DNA from: Opitutaceae bacterium
GTDB lineage: Bacteria; Verrucomicrobiota; Verrucomicrobiia; Opitutales; Opitutaceae
Assembly (NCBI GenBank): GCA_016794625.1
Contig: JAEUGY010000080.1
Span: 1-36,156 of the forward strand
Direction of reading: 5' to 3'
Length of the DNA stretch: 36,156 bases
Below are positions 9,002 through 16,236 of this stretch, piece after piece. The position numbers and the translations under genes were made by a program. Below the pieces are notes generated by a model. It saw nothing but the letters and a program-made list of their open reading frames with translations, was not told where the DNA came from and did not search any database. Each line of letters opens with the position of its first letter. Position 1 is the first letter of the stretch.

Positions 9002-9244
9002 ATGGCCGTGACGAAAGCGAAATTGTTCCAGCATGGAGGGTCTCAGGCGGTGAGGCTTCCGCGCGAGTTTCGGTTTCAGGGCCGCGAGGTCCGGATTTCG
9101 CAGACTGAACGCGGCGTGCTGCTTGAGTCGATCGACTCCGAATTCCAAGAGCGGCGTCGGCGATTTGCCGCTCTGGCTGGGTCCTGCCCGGAGTTGACCG
9201 ACGTGCCTCCGCACGCAACCCCGGATCTTCCACGCGACGCGTGA
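9002..9244 (+). CDS. vapB: VapB-type antitoxin (AbrB/MazE fold)
   Basis: This is an 80-residue protein. Residues 1-45 (AKLFQHGGSQAVRLPREFRF, then REVRISQTERGVLLE) are typical of the VapB swapped-hairpin AbrB fold that binds DNA. The C-terminal tail would block the toxin. A GGAG at 8981-8984 is about 17 nt from this ATG, rather far; an in-frame GTG at 8984 and an out-of-frame ATG-TAG start-stop at 8994-8999 lie between. It overlaps vapC by 4 nt. Autoregulation by the VapBC complex is expected from the family. Confidence 0.9.
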   Translation: MAVTKAKLFQHGGSQAVRLPREFRFQGREVRISQTERGVLLESIDSEFQERRRRFAALAGSCPELTDVPPHATPDLPRDA

Positions 9245-9651
9245 TCTACCTGCCGGATACCAACACCCTCTCCGCGTACATGCGGGGAGATCCGCCGGGC
9301 CTGGTCGCGAAAATGCAGGCGGCCTTCGGCGATTTGCGCCTTTCCGTCGTCGTTCTGGCGGAGCGGGAGTTTGGTGTGACCAAAGGGACGAGTGCCCAGG
9401 CGCGCCTGCACCTGGCGGCGCTGGCGCAAGCGTTGCCCGTGGAGCCCTTGACCCGCGACGACGCTACCCACTATGCGGCGATCCGGCATGACCTTGAGCT
9501 GCGAGGCTTGGGCATCGGGCCCTTGGATACGCTGATCGCCGCGCAGGCCTTGCGCCTTCAGGCAACGCTCGTCACGCGAAACGTCCGGGAGTTCTCCCGC
9601 GTGCGCGGCCTGCTCGTCGAGAACTGGCATGAGAGCGGTGAACAGCCGTAG
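9241..9651 (+). CDS. vapC: VapC PIN-domain toxin ribonuclease
   Basis: The product is 136 residues, starting from a GTG that overlaps the vapB stop (GTGA). The PIN acidic residues are in place: Asp6 (YLPDTN), Glu41/Glu43 (LAEREFG) and Asp96 (GPLDTLIAA), with the C-terminal VTRNVREF block. PIN toxins cleave RNA, often initiator tRNA or rRNA; the target here cannot be read from the sequence. The stop codon TAG (9649-9651) lies inside the right-hand 29-bp repeat, so the repeat supplies the gene end. Confidence 0.93.
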   Translation: MIYLPDTNTLSAYMRGDPPGLVAKMQAAFGDLRLSVVVLAEREFGVTKGTSAQARLHLAALAQALPVEPLTRDDATHYAAIRHDLELRGLGIGPLDTLIAAQALRLQATLVTRNVREFSRVRGLLVENWHESGEQP

Positions 9652-9674
9652 CGGAACGGGGAACCCGTTTCGGG
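9646..9674. repeat. 29-bp direct repeat flanking vapBC, right copy
   Basis: This is a perfect second copy of 8689-8717 in the same orientation. The vapC stop codon TAG is the fourth to sixth base of the repeat. Confidence 0.9.
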
Positions 9675-9689
9675 ATGGGGGGAAGCACG

Positions 9690-9830
9690 AAGGAGGAACG
9701 CTCAACGCTGAACTCGTAACGTTGAACGCTGAAGTACGGAACGGTGCTAGGTGCTACCAAAACATACTATCCACTGGTATCGCCAAGACCCGGACCCCTT
9801 TGTGCCTTCGCGGCTTCGCGTGAGGGGTCT
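9690..9830. repeat. Degenerate intergenic repeat cluster
   Basis: It contains AACGCTGAAC / GTTGAACGCTGAAG units, then GTGCTACCAAAACATACTATCC (9751-9772), which recurs in opposite orientation with one mismatch at 24163-24184, and a GCCTTCGCGGCTTCGCGTGAG piece. It fills the gap between the convergent vapC and blaR1-like genes. No gene is present. Confidence 0.6.
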
Positions 9831-9858
9831 GTGATCGGGTGAGGGGTGGCGCGGGCGC

Positions 9859-11718
9859 TCAGTGTGAACCTCCGGTGCGCCACGCGTCGTAGAGTTTTCG
9901 TTGTTCCGGGGTGAGTGATGCGATCACCGAGTCTTGATTGGATTTTTGTCCGCTGGCACGCTCGAGTTGGTTCGCACGTTCGGCCGCTGACGCCTTGAGC
10001 GAAATCGCCATTTGTCCCCCTCGGCCGAACTGCGTTCTTTGCTCTGGGGTCAACGCGGCGAGAAAGGCTTCCAGGCGTTGTCTCGTCCGCTCTTCTAATT
10101 GCTCGGCAAAGAGTCTTCGCGAGCTACCGCTCATGCCGTCTGGACGGAAGGCAATCTCGACGACATGACCGCTTTTCAGGTAGTTCATGAGAATGGCGAT
10201 TTTGCCTTCGCGGTTGATGGTCGGCCACGCGCTCATCACTTCGTAGGGAAGTCCGGCCCCTTGGGTTCGCAGTCCGTGATCATGGGAAAGGAGTCGTTCG
10301 ATTTCCTGCGCGGTAAATGATGGCAGCTTTATGCCTTTCGGATCGCCTTGGTCGAAGACGCGTTTCGACTGACCGTCTCTTGAAATCGTAGTGACCCTTC
10401 CCGCGTTTGAATCGATCTCGGTTACCCGGGCACCGAGGAGGTCTGATCCCACACGAACCAGGCGGGGTTCGTCGTTGACCTCGAGAAACGCGATCGGCAC
10501 GCCTCCCGGAGTACCGGTCGCGCGAACCTCAACTTTTGCGGCCGCATTCCATTGTTCTAATTTCGCTTGTCGGGCGATCGAGAAGGCGCGCCTCTCTTCG
10601 TCGGTCCGGGGGACGTCGACTGTATTTCCTTGATTGGGCGCGGGACTGGCGGTCTGCGGCTTGGGCTCTTCCGTGTACCCAACCAGTGCGAACAGCGAGA
10701 GAAGCGCTGCTCCGGTCAGCGTGCGGCGGAGGGTTTGGGGGCGATGGGAGGAGATCATGGTGATGCGGGTGAGGAGTTGACGTTTGTTTTCGACGATGCC
10801 GAGCGTGGCGGGCAGGCGGCTTTGGTCGCGCACCGCGCCGATGACCGAGAGGAGGGCGCGGCCGTAGGCGGCGGGTTCGGCGGGGCGGGCGTGGCGGAGA
10901 ACGAAGTCGTCGCAGGCCATCTCGCCGTCCTGGCGGGCGAGGCGGGCGGCCAGCCACACCAGAGGATTGAACCAATGGACGGCGCAGGCGAGTTGGAGCA
11001 GGGAATGGCTCAAGAGGTCGCGTCGACGCAGGTGTCCCAGCTCGTGCCGGATCACCCAGCGCAACTCTTCCGGCGAAAGCCGCGCCGAGAACCCAATCGG
11101 AAAGAGGAGCCGGGGACGCAGGACACCGCACAGTGCGGGGCTGGTGACGAGCGGGGTCGTGACGATGTCGGGGAGCGTGCGCACACCCAATTCGACACAC
11201 CCGGCTTTGACCGCTGCCACGAGGGCGGTATCCACGGGAGCCGACCGCTCATGCGTGAGGCGACGCTGCAGGCGGATTGCCGCGATCAGGCGCAAGCCCA
11301 ACAAACCGACCACGCCGCCCAGCCAGAGCAGTGCCAGACCCGAGACCCAAGCTTCCGTTGCCGGAGGCGCGTCATCCGGGGTACGGAGCTCGGTTGCGCC
11401 GGTCAGCTCCATCCGCGATTCCGCTGCCGACGGAGTATCGACGGGTGCGGGCCCGTCGGTGCGGGTGTCTGGCGCAGCCCGTTCTTTCTCAAAGGCGGGA
11501 AGCGAGAAGAACCGATCCAGTCCCAGCTGGGGAAGCGAAAGCGGCGCGCGCGCCGGGATGACCAACGCGCCTGCGACCACCAGCCAGAGCGCGAAACACC
11601 AACGTGGGCTGGCGAGCCGGAGCAACGGGAGCCTCAGGACCAGCAGAAGCAGGATGAGCCAGGAGAGGCGCCACGACAGGGTCGCGTAGTCAAGGAAGAC
11701 CTGCTCCAGACTGTTCAC
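9859..11718 (-). CDS. BlaR1/MecR1-like M56 family membrane metallopeptidase
   Basis: This 619-residue protein starts at a GTG overlapping the upstream blaI-like stop (GTGA at 11715-11718). Transmembrane segments are visible at about 18-33, 41-56, 127-149 and 333-346. The M56 zinc site is HELGH (His225, Glu226, His229) with Glu266 in EMACDD. Unlike BlaR1, there is no C-terminal penicillin-binding sensor (no SxxK/SxN/KTG set). The roughly 270-residue C-terminal part instead carries two LTPEQR-containing segments near its end. By family knowledge the protease relieves BlaI repression after sensing a signal. The signal here is probably not a beta-lactam, which is inference. Confidence 0.9.
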   Translation of the reverse strand: MNSLEQVFLDYATLSWRLSWLILLLLVLRLPLLRLASPRWCFALWLVVAGALVIPARAPLSLPQLGLDRFFSLPAFEKERAAPDTRTDGPAPVDTPSAAESRMELTGATELRTPDDAPPATEAWVSGLALLWLGGVVGLLGLRLIAAIRLQRRLTHERSAPVDTALVAAVKAGCVELGVRTLPDIVTTPLVTSPALCGVLRPRLLFPIGFSARLSPEELRWVIRHELGHLRRRDLLSHSLLQLACAVHWFNPLVWLAARLARQDGEMACDDFVLRHARPAEPAAYGRALLSVIGAVRDQSRLPATLGIVENKRQLLTRITMISSHRPQTLRRTLTGAALLSLFALVGYTEEPKPQTASPAPNQGNTVDVPRTDEERRAFSIARQAKLEQWNAAAKVEVRATGTPGGVPIAFLEVNDEPRLVRVGSDLLGARVTEIDSNAGRVTTISRDGQSKRVFDQGDPKGIKLPSFTAQEIERLLSHDHGLRTQGAGLPYEVMSAWPTINREGKIAILMNYLKSGHVVEIAFRPDGMSGSSRRLFAEQLEERTRQRLEAFLAALTPEQRTQFGRGGQMAISLKASAAERANQLERASGQKSNQDSVIASLTPEQRKLYDAWRTGGSH

Positions 11719-12089
11719 GGACGACCCTTTTTCTCGCGGAGCCGCTTTTGCAGCTCCTGGATTTCGTCATCGCTCAGCTCCACGCGGTCGCAGAAGTGCA
11801 GCAGCAGCGGCCCGGCCGCGCCTTGGAAGACCCGCTGGAGGAACGTCTCGCTCTCGCTCGCGATGCACTCCTCGCGGCGAAGTTTGGGCGCGTAGAGGTT
11901 CACCTTTCCCTGCTTGGTGACCGACAGCACGCCCTTCTGGACCAGTCGGGTAAGAAAGGTGTTCACCGTCTTTTGCTTCCACGCCGTTCCCGGGGGCAAC
12001 GATTCCAGGACCTCCGCGGAGGTCGTGGGATGGCGATCCCACACCTGATTCATCACTTCCCATTCGGCGCTGGAGATCTTCGGCGGCAT
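11715..12089 (-). CDS. BlaI/MecI/CopY family repressor
   Basis: The product is 124 residues, starting at MPPKISSAEWEVMNQVWD. The winged-helix DNA-binding part (SAEWEVMNQVWD, TSAEVLESL, KTVNTFLTRLVQKGVLSV) is the BlaI signature. The C-terminal helices (about 85-124) give dimerisation. It sits directly upstream of, and overlaps, the M56 protease, the usual blaI-blaR1 arrangement. Two TACA/TGTA dyads lie 4 and 27 bp before its start, so it probably represses its own operon. The longer open frame to 12515 is upstream non-coding DNA. Confidence 0.94.
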   Translation of the reverse strand: MPPKISSAEWEVMNQVWDRHPTTSAEVLESLPPGTAWKQKTVNTFLTRLVQKGVLSVTKQGKVNLYAPKLRREECIASESETFLQRVFQGAAGPLLLHFCDRVELSDDEIQELQKRLREKKGRP

Positions 12090-12092
12090 AAG

Positions 12093-12133
12093 TCCTACAG
12101 TTGTAGGACAGACCATTCTTACAACTGTAGGAA
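12093..12133 (-). promoter_or_regulatory. Two BlaI-type operator dyads upstream of the blaI-blaR1-like operon
   Basis: The first dyad (12093-12108) is TCCTACA-GT-TGTAGGA, a perfect 7-bp palindrome. The second (12116-12133) is TTCTTACA-AC-TGTAGGAA with one mismatch. Their centres are 24 bp apart. The TACA/TGTA core is the known recognition element of BlaI/MecI repressors. Their position immediately before the repressor start supports autoregulation. Confidence 0.88.
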
Positions 12134-12200
12134 AGGTCAAGCGGCGAATGCGTCCGCCGGTAAGAGCATGCCCGCGGCGGCTAAGTGGGGCTTGTATTCC

Positions 12201-12256
12201 CGTTGGAGGTGGCCTCGCTGAGGCCGCGACGGGACCGACCGGTCCCGCCTCGGTCT
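12201..12256. repeat. Three-hairpin mosaic repeat, left half only, copy 2
   Basis: It has CGTTGGAGGTGG, GGCCTC-GCT-GAGGCC and a GGGACC/GGTCCC stem like the complete copies. It lacks the right-hand GGGGTC/GACCCC hairpin and terminal CCTCCAAC. Confidence 0.8.
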
Positions 12257-12290
12257 TGGCAGGGGTTGTCACGCGGAGCCGCAAAGCCGC

Positions 12291-12434
12291 GAAACGAGGT
12301 CTGGGGGCTTCGTGTTGGCAGTTCACAGCAAAGGCACAATGCAGCCAACCAGGCGCCTCCGCCCCCAGACCTCGTCTCGCTCCGCTAAGGGAAGCCTCAG
12401 GGCACGCTGGCAGGCTGCCCCCGGACCTCGTTTC
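12291..12434. repeat. 18-bp inverted repeat trio
   Basis: An 18-bp word, GAAACGAGGTCTGGGGGC at 12291-12308, recurs in inverted orientation at 12361-12378 (one mismatch) and 12417-12434 (one mismatch). The first and second can form a long stem across about 50 bases. No protein is encoded here. Confidence 0.7.
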
Positions 12435-12490
12435 GCTCAGCCAAGGGTCAGCAGGATGGAACTGCAGCGATGGGTCAGACTTTCGGGAGT

Positions 12491-12565
12491 CCGCCAGGCG
12501 AACGGGCGCCCGCAAACCGCGCAGCCCGCCGATGGCAGGTCGGACTATTTCTTCATCTTGGGCAT
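12491..12565 (-). pseudogene. Broken DUF2256 micro-gene
   Basis: On the minus strand from 12565 the frame reads MPKMKK, then a TAG stop, then SDLPSAGCAVCGRPFAWR. This aligns to the intact DUF2256 genes at 15307-15483 and 16237-16425. After FAWR the sequence diverges, so the second half with the other CxxxC pair is missing. A premature stop at codon 7 and a lost C-terminus make it a dead copy. Confidence 0.8.
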
Positions 12566-12668
12566 GGCCGCGATCGGTTCAGGAAAGGCAACCGCGCGGC
12601 ATGACGTTTTGCGCGTTTCCACCCGCAGACACGTTTCCCGCTTTGACGCAGCGGGTCAACGCGATGGG

Positions 12669-13319
12669 CTAAGGTGGCGGGCTTTTCAGCGACGGAGGTG
12701 GGCCACCGTACTTGGCGAGCAAGGTGAGCAGGTCGGGGTGATCGATGAGTCTGACGCCTGGGCCGAACGCGGGCGCGTGGGTGCCTTCGTATTCCTGAAA
12801 CAAAGCCAGGCATTTTGCACCGATCTTCCGTACTGACTCGTAGAGAATGCCCGTGGGCTTCGAAGGGTGGCCTCTGAGGGCCTGGGCCCAGGCCTGGCAG
12901 ATGGCGTAAGGTCCGCTGAACGTACCCCCGTGGGCTCCGATCTCAATCATGCCTTCGGCGTCGAGCGTATCGACCACTTGAATATCTCCACGAACGACCG
13001 CCTCCCAGGCTGAGCGCTCCTCGACCTTGGCATAGTCCAGCCGACGATCAGACGGGGCCCGCGTCGCGAGGTCGTCCCAAAACACCTCCCAGAAACACAC
13101 CGCGGTGGATTCCCCCAGGTAGAGGGTACCGGGCATATCGCGCCGGGAGAACCGCCAGCCCGGATCCGAGGAGTAATGGAGCGGCGGAAACCGGCTCTTT
13201 CCGATCCGCCACCACGACGCGCTGCCCACTCCCGGGACGGCGTCCAATCGCACCAAGGGCAGGGTGCGTTTTGACAGATCCGACGGCGGCGGTTGCGCGT
13301 GACCCTGATCGAGCGCCAC
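12669..13319 (-). CDS. RES-domain toxin (NAD+ phosphorylase/glycohydrolase family)
   Basis: The product is 216 residues. RES-family landmarks are WRFSRRDMPGTLYLGES (about 55-71), the acidic FWEVFWDD (about 76-83) and GILYESVRKIG (Ser at about 162). RES toxins deplete NAD+ and are paired with an antitoxin encoded upstream. Here the partner gene ends 4 bp upstream on the same strand. The usual conserved Arg, Glu and Ser are present by eye, so the toxin looks intact. Confidence 0.87.
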   Translation of the reverse strand: MALDQGHAQPPPSDLSKRTLPLVRLDAVPGVGSASWWRIGKSRFPPLHYSSDPGWRFSRRDMPGTLYLGESTAVCFWEVFWDDLATRAPSDRRLDYAKVEERSAWEAVVRGDIQVVDTLDAEGMIEIGAHGGTFSGPYAICQAWAQALRGHPSKPTGILYESVRKIGAKCLALFQEYEGTHAPAFGPGVRLIDHPDLLTLLAKYGGPPPSLKSPPP

Positions 13320-13323
13320 GGGT

Positions 13324-13860
13324 TCAGTCCGGGTTGCTGCGGCCGGCCGCTTCGATGACTTCGCGGATACCGTCCTCGCCCCGTTCGGTCAGACTCAGGT
13401 AGCTGAGCCCTTGGAGGTTTTCCCGCGGCACCGTCAGGAAATCGAGCAGGCCCCAGCCGTTATGCCCATAGGCCGCGATCACCGGGGCAACCCATGGTTT
13501 TGCCCCGCCTCCGACGACGAATTGCCAACGAGGCAGTCGCAGGCCCTTTCCCGTGCGAGCCGGGTAGGCAATCAACTCGCCGGACTCGACCCGGTTGCGC
13601 ACCGTCTGCCCCGTCACATTCAATCGAGCCGCGGCCTCTTCCGTCGAGTAGGGCTCGCCACTCCGGCCTTCGATCTGCGGCTTGGCCAAGTCTCCCCAAA
13701 GCGCAGACAGTTCCCAGGCCGTGGACGGCTCTTCGACTTCGCGACGGACCAACTCGGACGCGATGTCCAGAAAACGCCGGGCGGGAAAGTGACTCGCCCG
13801 GGCTAGTTGACGAATGCCCGCGTCCGCCACATCCGTCGCTGAGATCGCGTCGCTTTGCAT
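13324..13860 (-). CDS. Antitoxin partner of the RES toxin (HTH plus MbcA/Xre-like C-terminal domain)
   Basis: With the ATG at 13860 the protein is 178 residues; a TTG at 13902 would add 14. Three parts can be seen: an N-terminal helical region, a MerR/excisionase-like HTH at about 71-99 (YSTEEAAARLNVTGQTVRNR), and a C-terminal region with LPRWQF then WGLLDFLTVPRENLQGLSYL. The C-terminal region matches the toxin-binding part of RES-associated antitoxins in layout. It precedes the toxin by 4 bp, the standard antitoxin-first order. A 20-bp palindrome just upstream of the ATG is a likely self-operator. Confidence 0.78.
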   Translation of the reverse strand: MQSDAISATDVADAGIRQLARASHFPARRFLDIASELVRREVEEPSTAWELSALWGDLAKPQIEGRSGEPYSTEEAAARLNVTGQTVRNRVESGELIAYPARTGKGLRLPRWQFVVGGGAKPWVAPVIAAYGHNGWGLLDFLTVPRENLQGLSYLSLTERGEDGIREVIEAAGRSNPD

Positions 13861-13872
13861 ATTTGAATCGTG

Positions 13873-13892
13873 GTCGTTTTTGCCAAAATGAC
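13873..13892 (-). promoter_or_regulatory. 20-bp imperfect palindrome, likely operator of the RES toxin-antitoxin operon
   Basis: The sequence GTCGTTTTTGCCAAAATGAC pairs at 8 of 10 positions around its centre. It lies 12 bp before the antitoxin ATG, where an autorepressor would bind. Function is inferred from position and symmetry. If translation began at the TTG at 13902 it would be inside the coding region. Confidence 0.55.
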
Positions 13893-14352
13893 AAGAAAAC
13901 AAAAGGCCAAAATCCTATGGCAACGCTTTGTCGGTGCTGATGGTGGTGTAGCCGAACTCCGAGGGTCAGTGAGCCTGTCTACAACGAATAGCTGCATATC
14001 TTGCTATTTAACAGTGGGTAGCGAATTCTATGACCTTCGTGATAACAAGGATCTGCGTCTTCTCACCGGATTTCCGGCTGACGCTGGGTGGCGGTGACGG
14101 CGCCCGGGGGGAAATGTGTAAATGAGTGTCGGTAGACTTTACACAAATCAGTAGCGAATGCGTCTGTTTTGCTCGGTCCGGGCGTGGAATGAATCTTTTT
14201 GCTATAATATTCTATTTATCAGCACCGACTTGCATTTCGTTCGGGGCTATTTGCACGCCATCTGCTGATCCGGCTGGGCAAGTCACTTTTCCAACGCGGG
14301 GAACGAATCCGCCCCGGGTGTCTTGCCTTCACCCACCCACATACACGTATCC
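13893..14352. other. Divergent intergenic region
   Basis: No gene was found between the antitoxin gene and the surface-protein gene. It contains an inverted pair TGTGTAAA (14115-14122) / TTTACACA (14138-14145) with a 15-bp spacer, a possible binding site, and an extended -10 promoter at 14200-14208. Confidence 0.55.
14200..14208 (+). promoter_or_regulatory. Extended -10 promoter for the sortable surface-protein gene
   Basis: TGCTATAAT matches a TGn extended -10 followed by a perfect TATAAT hexamer (14203-14208) in locally AT-rich sequence. No good -35 is present, which fits an extended -10 promoter. Transcription from here would give a leader of about 135 nt before the ATG at 14353. Confidence 0.6.
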
Positions 14353-15117
14353 ATGATTAAAACACTTATCAAGACGCTCACGGTGCTCGCGGCTTCGGCC
14401 CTCACTGTCTCGGCCGCGGTTGTCACGGTCCTTCCGGGCGATCCCTCCTGGGCCAATCCGGCGGGTGAAAACGGGGGCGGCGGATCCAGCGCCATCACGG
14501 GCACCGCTCCCCGCTCCGGCAATGGTTCCGTGGAGCTGTTTGGCGATCGCACCCGCTTTGTCGGTCTGGGCAATTTCTACAGCAGCGCGAGCAATCTGGG
14601 GCTGTTGAGTTCGGTCACGGGATTCACCTTTGACTGGATGGTGGCCCCGGGGAGTGCCGGCAGCGGCCCCGGCGCAGCGGCGAGTTATTCCCCGGCGCTC
14701 CGGCTGCACATCTGGGATGGCGCGCAACGCAGTGAACTCATTTGGGAAAATGCCTACAACGGCAATACCGCGGCGGTGCAAGGCACGTGGTACACGTCTG
14801 GAAGCTCCGACAATTTCTGGAGGTTTCAGACCGGACTCGGCGACAGCCTGATTTACGATCGTTCCATTGGAGATTGGAGCGCCCTAGGGTATAGCCCGAA
14901 TGCGTACATTGCGGGCATCAGCGTCGGTGTCGGCAGCAGTGCGGGCGCCGGCTACCATGCCTTTGCGGACAATGTGACGCTCGCGTTTGGCGGAAACTCC
15001 ACGACCTACAACTTCGAAGTCGCGGCCGCCTCCGTGCCGGACGGCGGAGCGACGCTCGGATTGCTGGCCGGCGTACTGGCGGGGCTCGGCCTGCTCCGCC
15101 GCCGCGTCCGTTCCTAA
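14353..15117 (+). CDS. Secreted protein with VPDSG/PEP-CTERM-like sorting tail
   Basis: The product is 254 residues with a signal peptide (MIKTLIKTLTVLAASALTVSA). The middle is a Gly/Ser/Ala-rich beta-type domain with no recognised catalytic motif. The C-terminus has the three-part exosortase signal: VPDGGAT at about 226-232, a hydrophobic helix (LGLLAGVLAGLGLL) and an arginine cluster (RRRVRS). VPDSG-type tails are known from Verrucomicrobiota and mark proteins for processing by an exosortase, which is not encoded in this window. It has its own promoter and a strong terminator, so it is monocistronic. Confidence 0.88.
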   Translation: MIKTLIKTLTVLAASALTVSAAVVTVLPGDPSWANPAGENGGGGSSAITGTAPRSGNGSVELFGDRTRFVGLGNFYSSASNLGLLSSVTGFTFDWMVAPGSAGSGPGAAASYSPALRLHIWDGAQRSELIWENAYNGNTAAVQGTWYTSGSSDNFWRFQTGLGDSLIYDRSIGDWSALGYSPNAYIAGISVGVGSSAGAGYHAFADNVTLAFGGNSTTYNFEVAAASVPDGGATLGLLAGVLAGLGLLRRRVRS

Positions 15118-15140
15118 CCGGTTGCCGCGTGGCGAATCTC

Positions 15141-15184
15141 AACCGCGAAAGGGCAGGAGCGTTCCTGTCCTTCCGCGGTTTTTT
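15141..15184 (+). terminator. Rho-independent terminator after the surface-protein gene
   Basis: A long stem forms from AACCGCG / CGCGGTT (15141-15147 with 15174-15180), continued by AAGGGCAGGA / TCCTGTCCTT around a GCGT loop. A run of six T residues (15179-15184) follows. It lies 24 bp after the stop codon. Confidence 0.93.
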
Positions 15185-15306
15185 GCCGCGGGATGCAGCG
15201 GCACGGTGCGCGAGTCAACGGCCGGCGACATTCGCTTGGTCAACGGTTCGCCTCGGATGCGCCGGAGCCGTGCGAGACGCCGCACGAAATGGGGCGGCGG
15301 CCCCGA

Positions 15307-15483
15307 TCAGGCGCTCGGGAGTCCGGCGGGCGGACGGCTGGTCCCGCGGCGCATCCGGCAGGCGTCGGAACAGTATTTCACTTCCTCCCACACCTTTTCC
15401 CATTTCTTCCGCCAAACGAACGGACGCCCGCAGACCACGCAGTCCTTGGATGGCAGGTCGGACTTTTTCTTCATCTTGGGCAT
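15307..15483 (-). CDS. DUF2256 zinc-ribbon micro-protein, copy A
   Basis: This is a 58-residue protein on the minus strand beginning [19 protein letters not shown]. Two Cys pairs (Cys15-x2-Cys18 and Cys38-x3-Cys42) surround the DUF2256 core [19 protein letters not shown]. The pattern suggests a small zinc-binding protein. Function of DUF2256 is unknown. It is almost identical to copy B at 16237-16425 (Glu33 in place of Asp) but has a different C-terminal tail and different upstream DNA. The longer frame on this strand at 15215-15526 is an overlapping shadow. Confidence 0.88.
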   Translation of the reverse strand: MPKMKKKSDLPSKDCVVCGRPFVWRKKWEKVWEEVKYCSDACRMRRGTSRPPAGLPSA

Positions 15484-15514
15484 GGATGCGACCTAACACC
15501 ACGTTGAAGAAAGA

Positions 15515-15546
15515 GGCCAGAACCACCCGCTCTGATGGAGCGGGAA
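15515..15546. repeat. 32-bp hairpin repeat, copy 1
   Basis: It is identical over 32 bp to 18515-18546. It contains CCCGCTC-TGATG-GAGCGGG, a perfect 7-bp stem, and lies between a DUF2256 gene and the DUF1579 gene. It is non-coding, and no U-tract follows to mark it as a terminator. Confidence 0.85.
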
Positions 15547-15577
15547 GGTTTCTTCCGGGTGGCCTCGCTTTCGATCG

Positions 15578-16114
15578 TTACCCTTTTCGCCGGTAGTGCG
15601 CGGTCATGAACCGGGTCCAGGAGCCGTCCGGGCCGAGGCTGCGGGAGGTCAGGGTCCGGTGGTCGTCGCTGATGACCTCGATGATATCTTGGTACTTCGC
15701 CAGCTGGGTGGGATCGGTGAAGCTCGGGCCTTCCGAATTGAGGGTCAGGACCCGACCGGAGGCATCGAGTTCACCATCGTACACCCACAAATGGGACATC
15801 ATGGATCCAACCCAGGTGCCGACAAACCGGTTCCGGACTGGGTTGAACCCGAGCGTGATCATCATCCTGGCCGTACCGCCGCCGGGCATGTCGCCCTGGC
15901 CCTCACCGATGATCCAAAGGTCGCCGATGGATTTGACGGACTCAGTCCCGTGTTGCTTCGAGTTCGGTTGACCCGGCTCGCCCACGCATTCGCTTTCGAA
16001 CGTCCAGTTCCCGACGAGTTTTTGCAGCCAGGCATGCTCCTTTTGGGCCGGTGCGAACATGGGGCCGCACGATTCGGTTGAAGTCTGGGTGGAGGCAGGC
16101 GTAGTCGTGTCCAT
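15578..16114 (-). CDS. DUF1579 domain-containing protein
   Basis: This 178-residue protein matches the DUF1579 layout: an N-terminal acidic/Thr-rich lead, then HAWLQKLVGNWTFESEC, GTESVKSIGDLWIIGEG, MMITLGFNPVRNRFVGTW, and a C-terminal LTLNSEGPSF and RFMTAHYRR. The family is a lipocalin-like beta barrel of unknown function, often in stress or accessory loci. There is no signal peptide, so it is probably cytoplasmic. A GAAGG lies about 6 nt upstream of the ATG. It sits between the two intact DUF2256 genes, all on the minus strand. Confidence 0.9.
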   Translation of the reverse strand: MDTTTPASTQTSTESCGPMFAPAQKEHAWLQKLVGNWTFESECVGEPGQPNSKQHGTESVKSIGDLWIIGEGQGDMPGGGTARMMITLGFNPVRNRFVGTWVGSMMSHLWVYDGELDASGRVLTLNSEGPSFTDPTQLAKYQDIIEVISDDHRTLTSRSLGPDGSWTRFMTAHYRRKG

Positions 16115-16236
16115 GGGGATACCTTCGTGGGGGAGGGGTGAGTAGAACGGTGGCGGACCTTGGTCCTTTCAGGTGACACGATGCAGGGCAAGGTGTTGTT
16201 CGGCCAGAACTGCGCGTGCTCGTTGCCTGAATTGGG

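Noticed and set aside
15526..15544. CCCGCTC/GAGCGGG hairpin as a terminator
   Set aside because: No T-run follows on either strand, and the same unit occurs elsewhere as a repeat.
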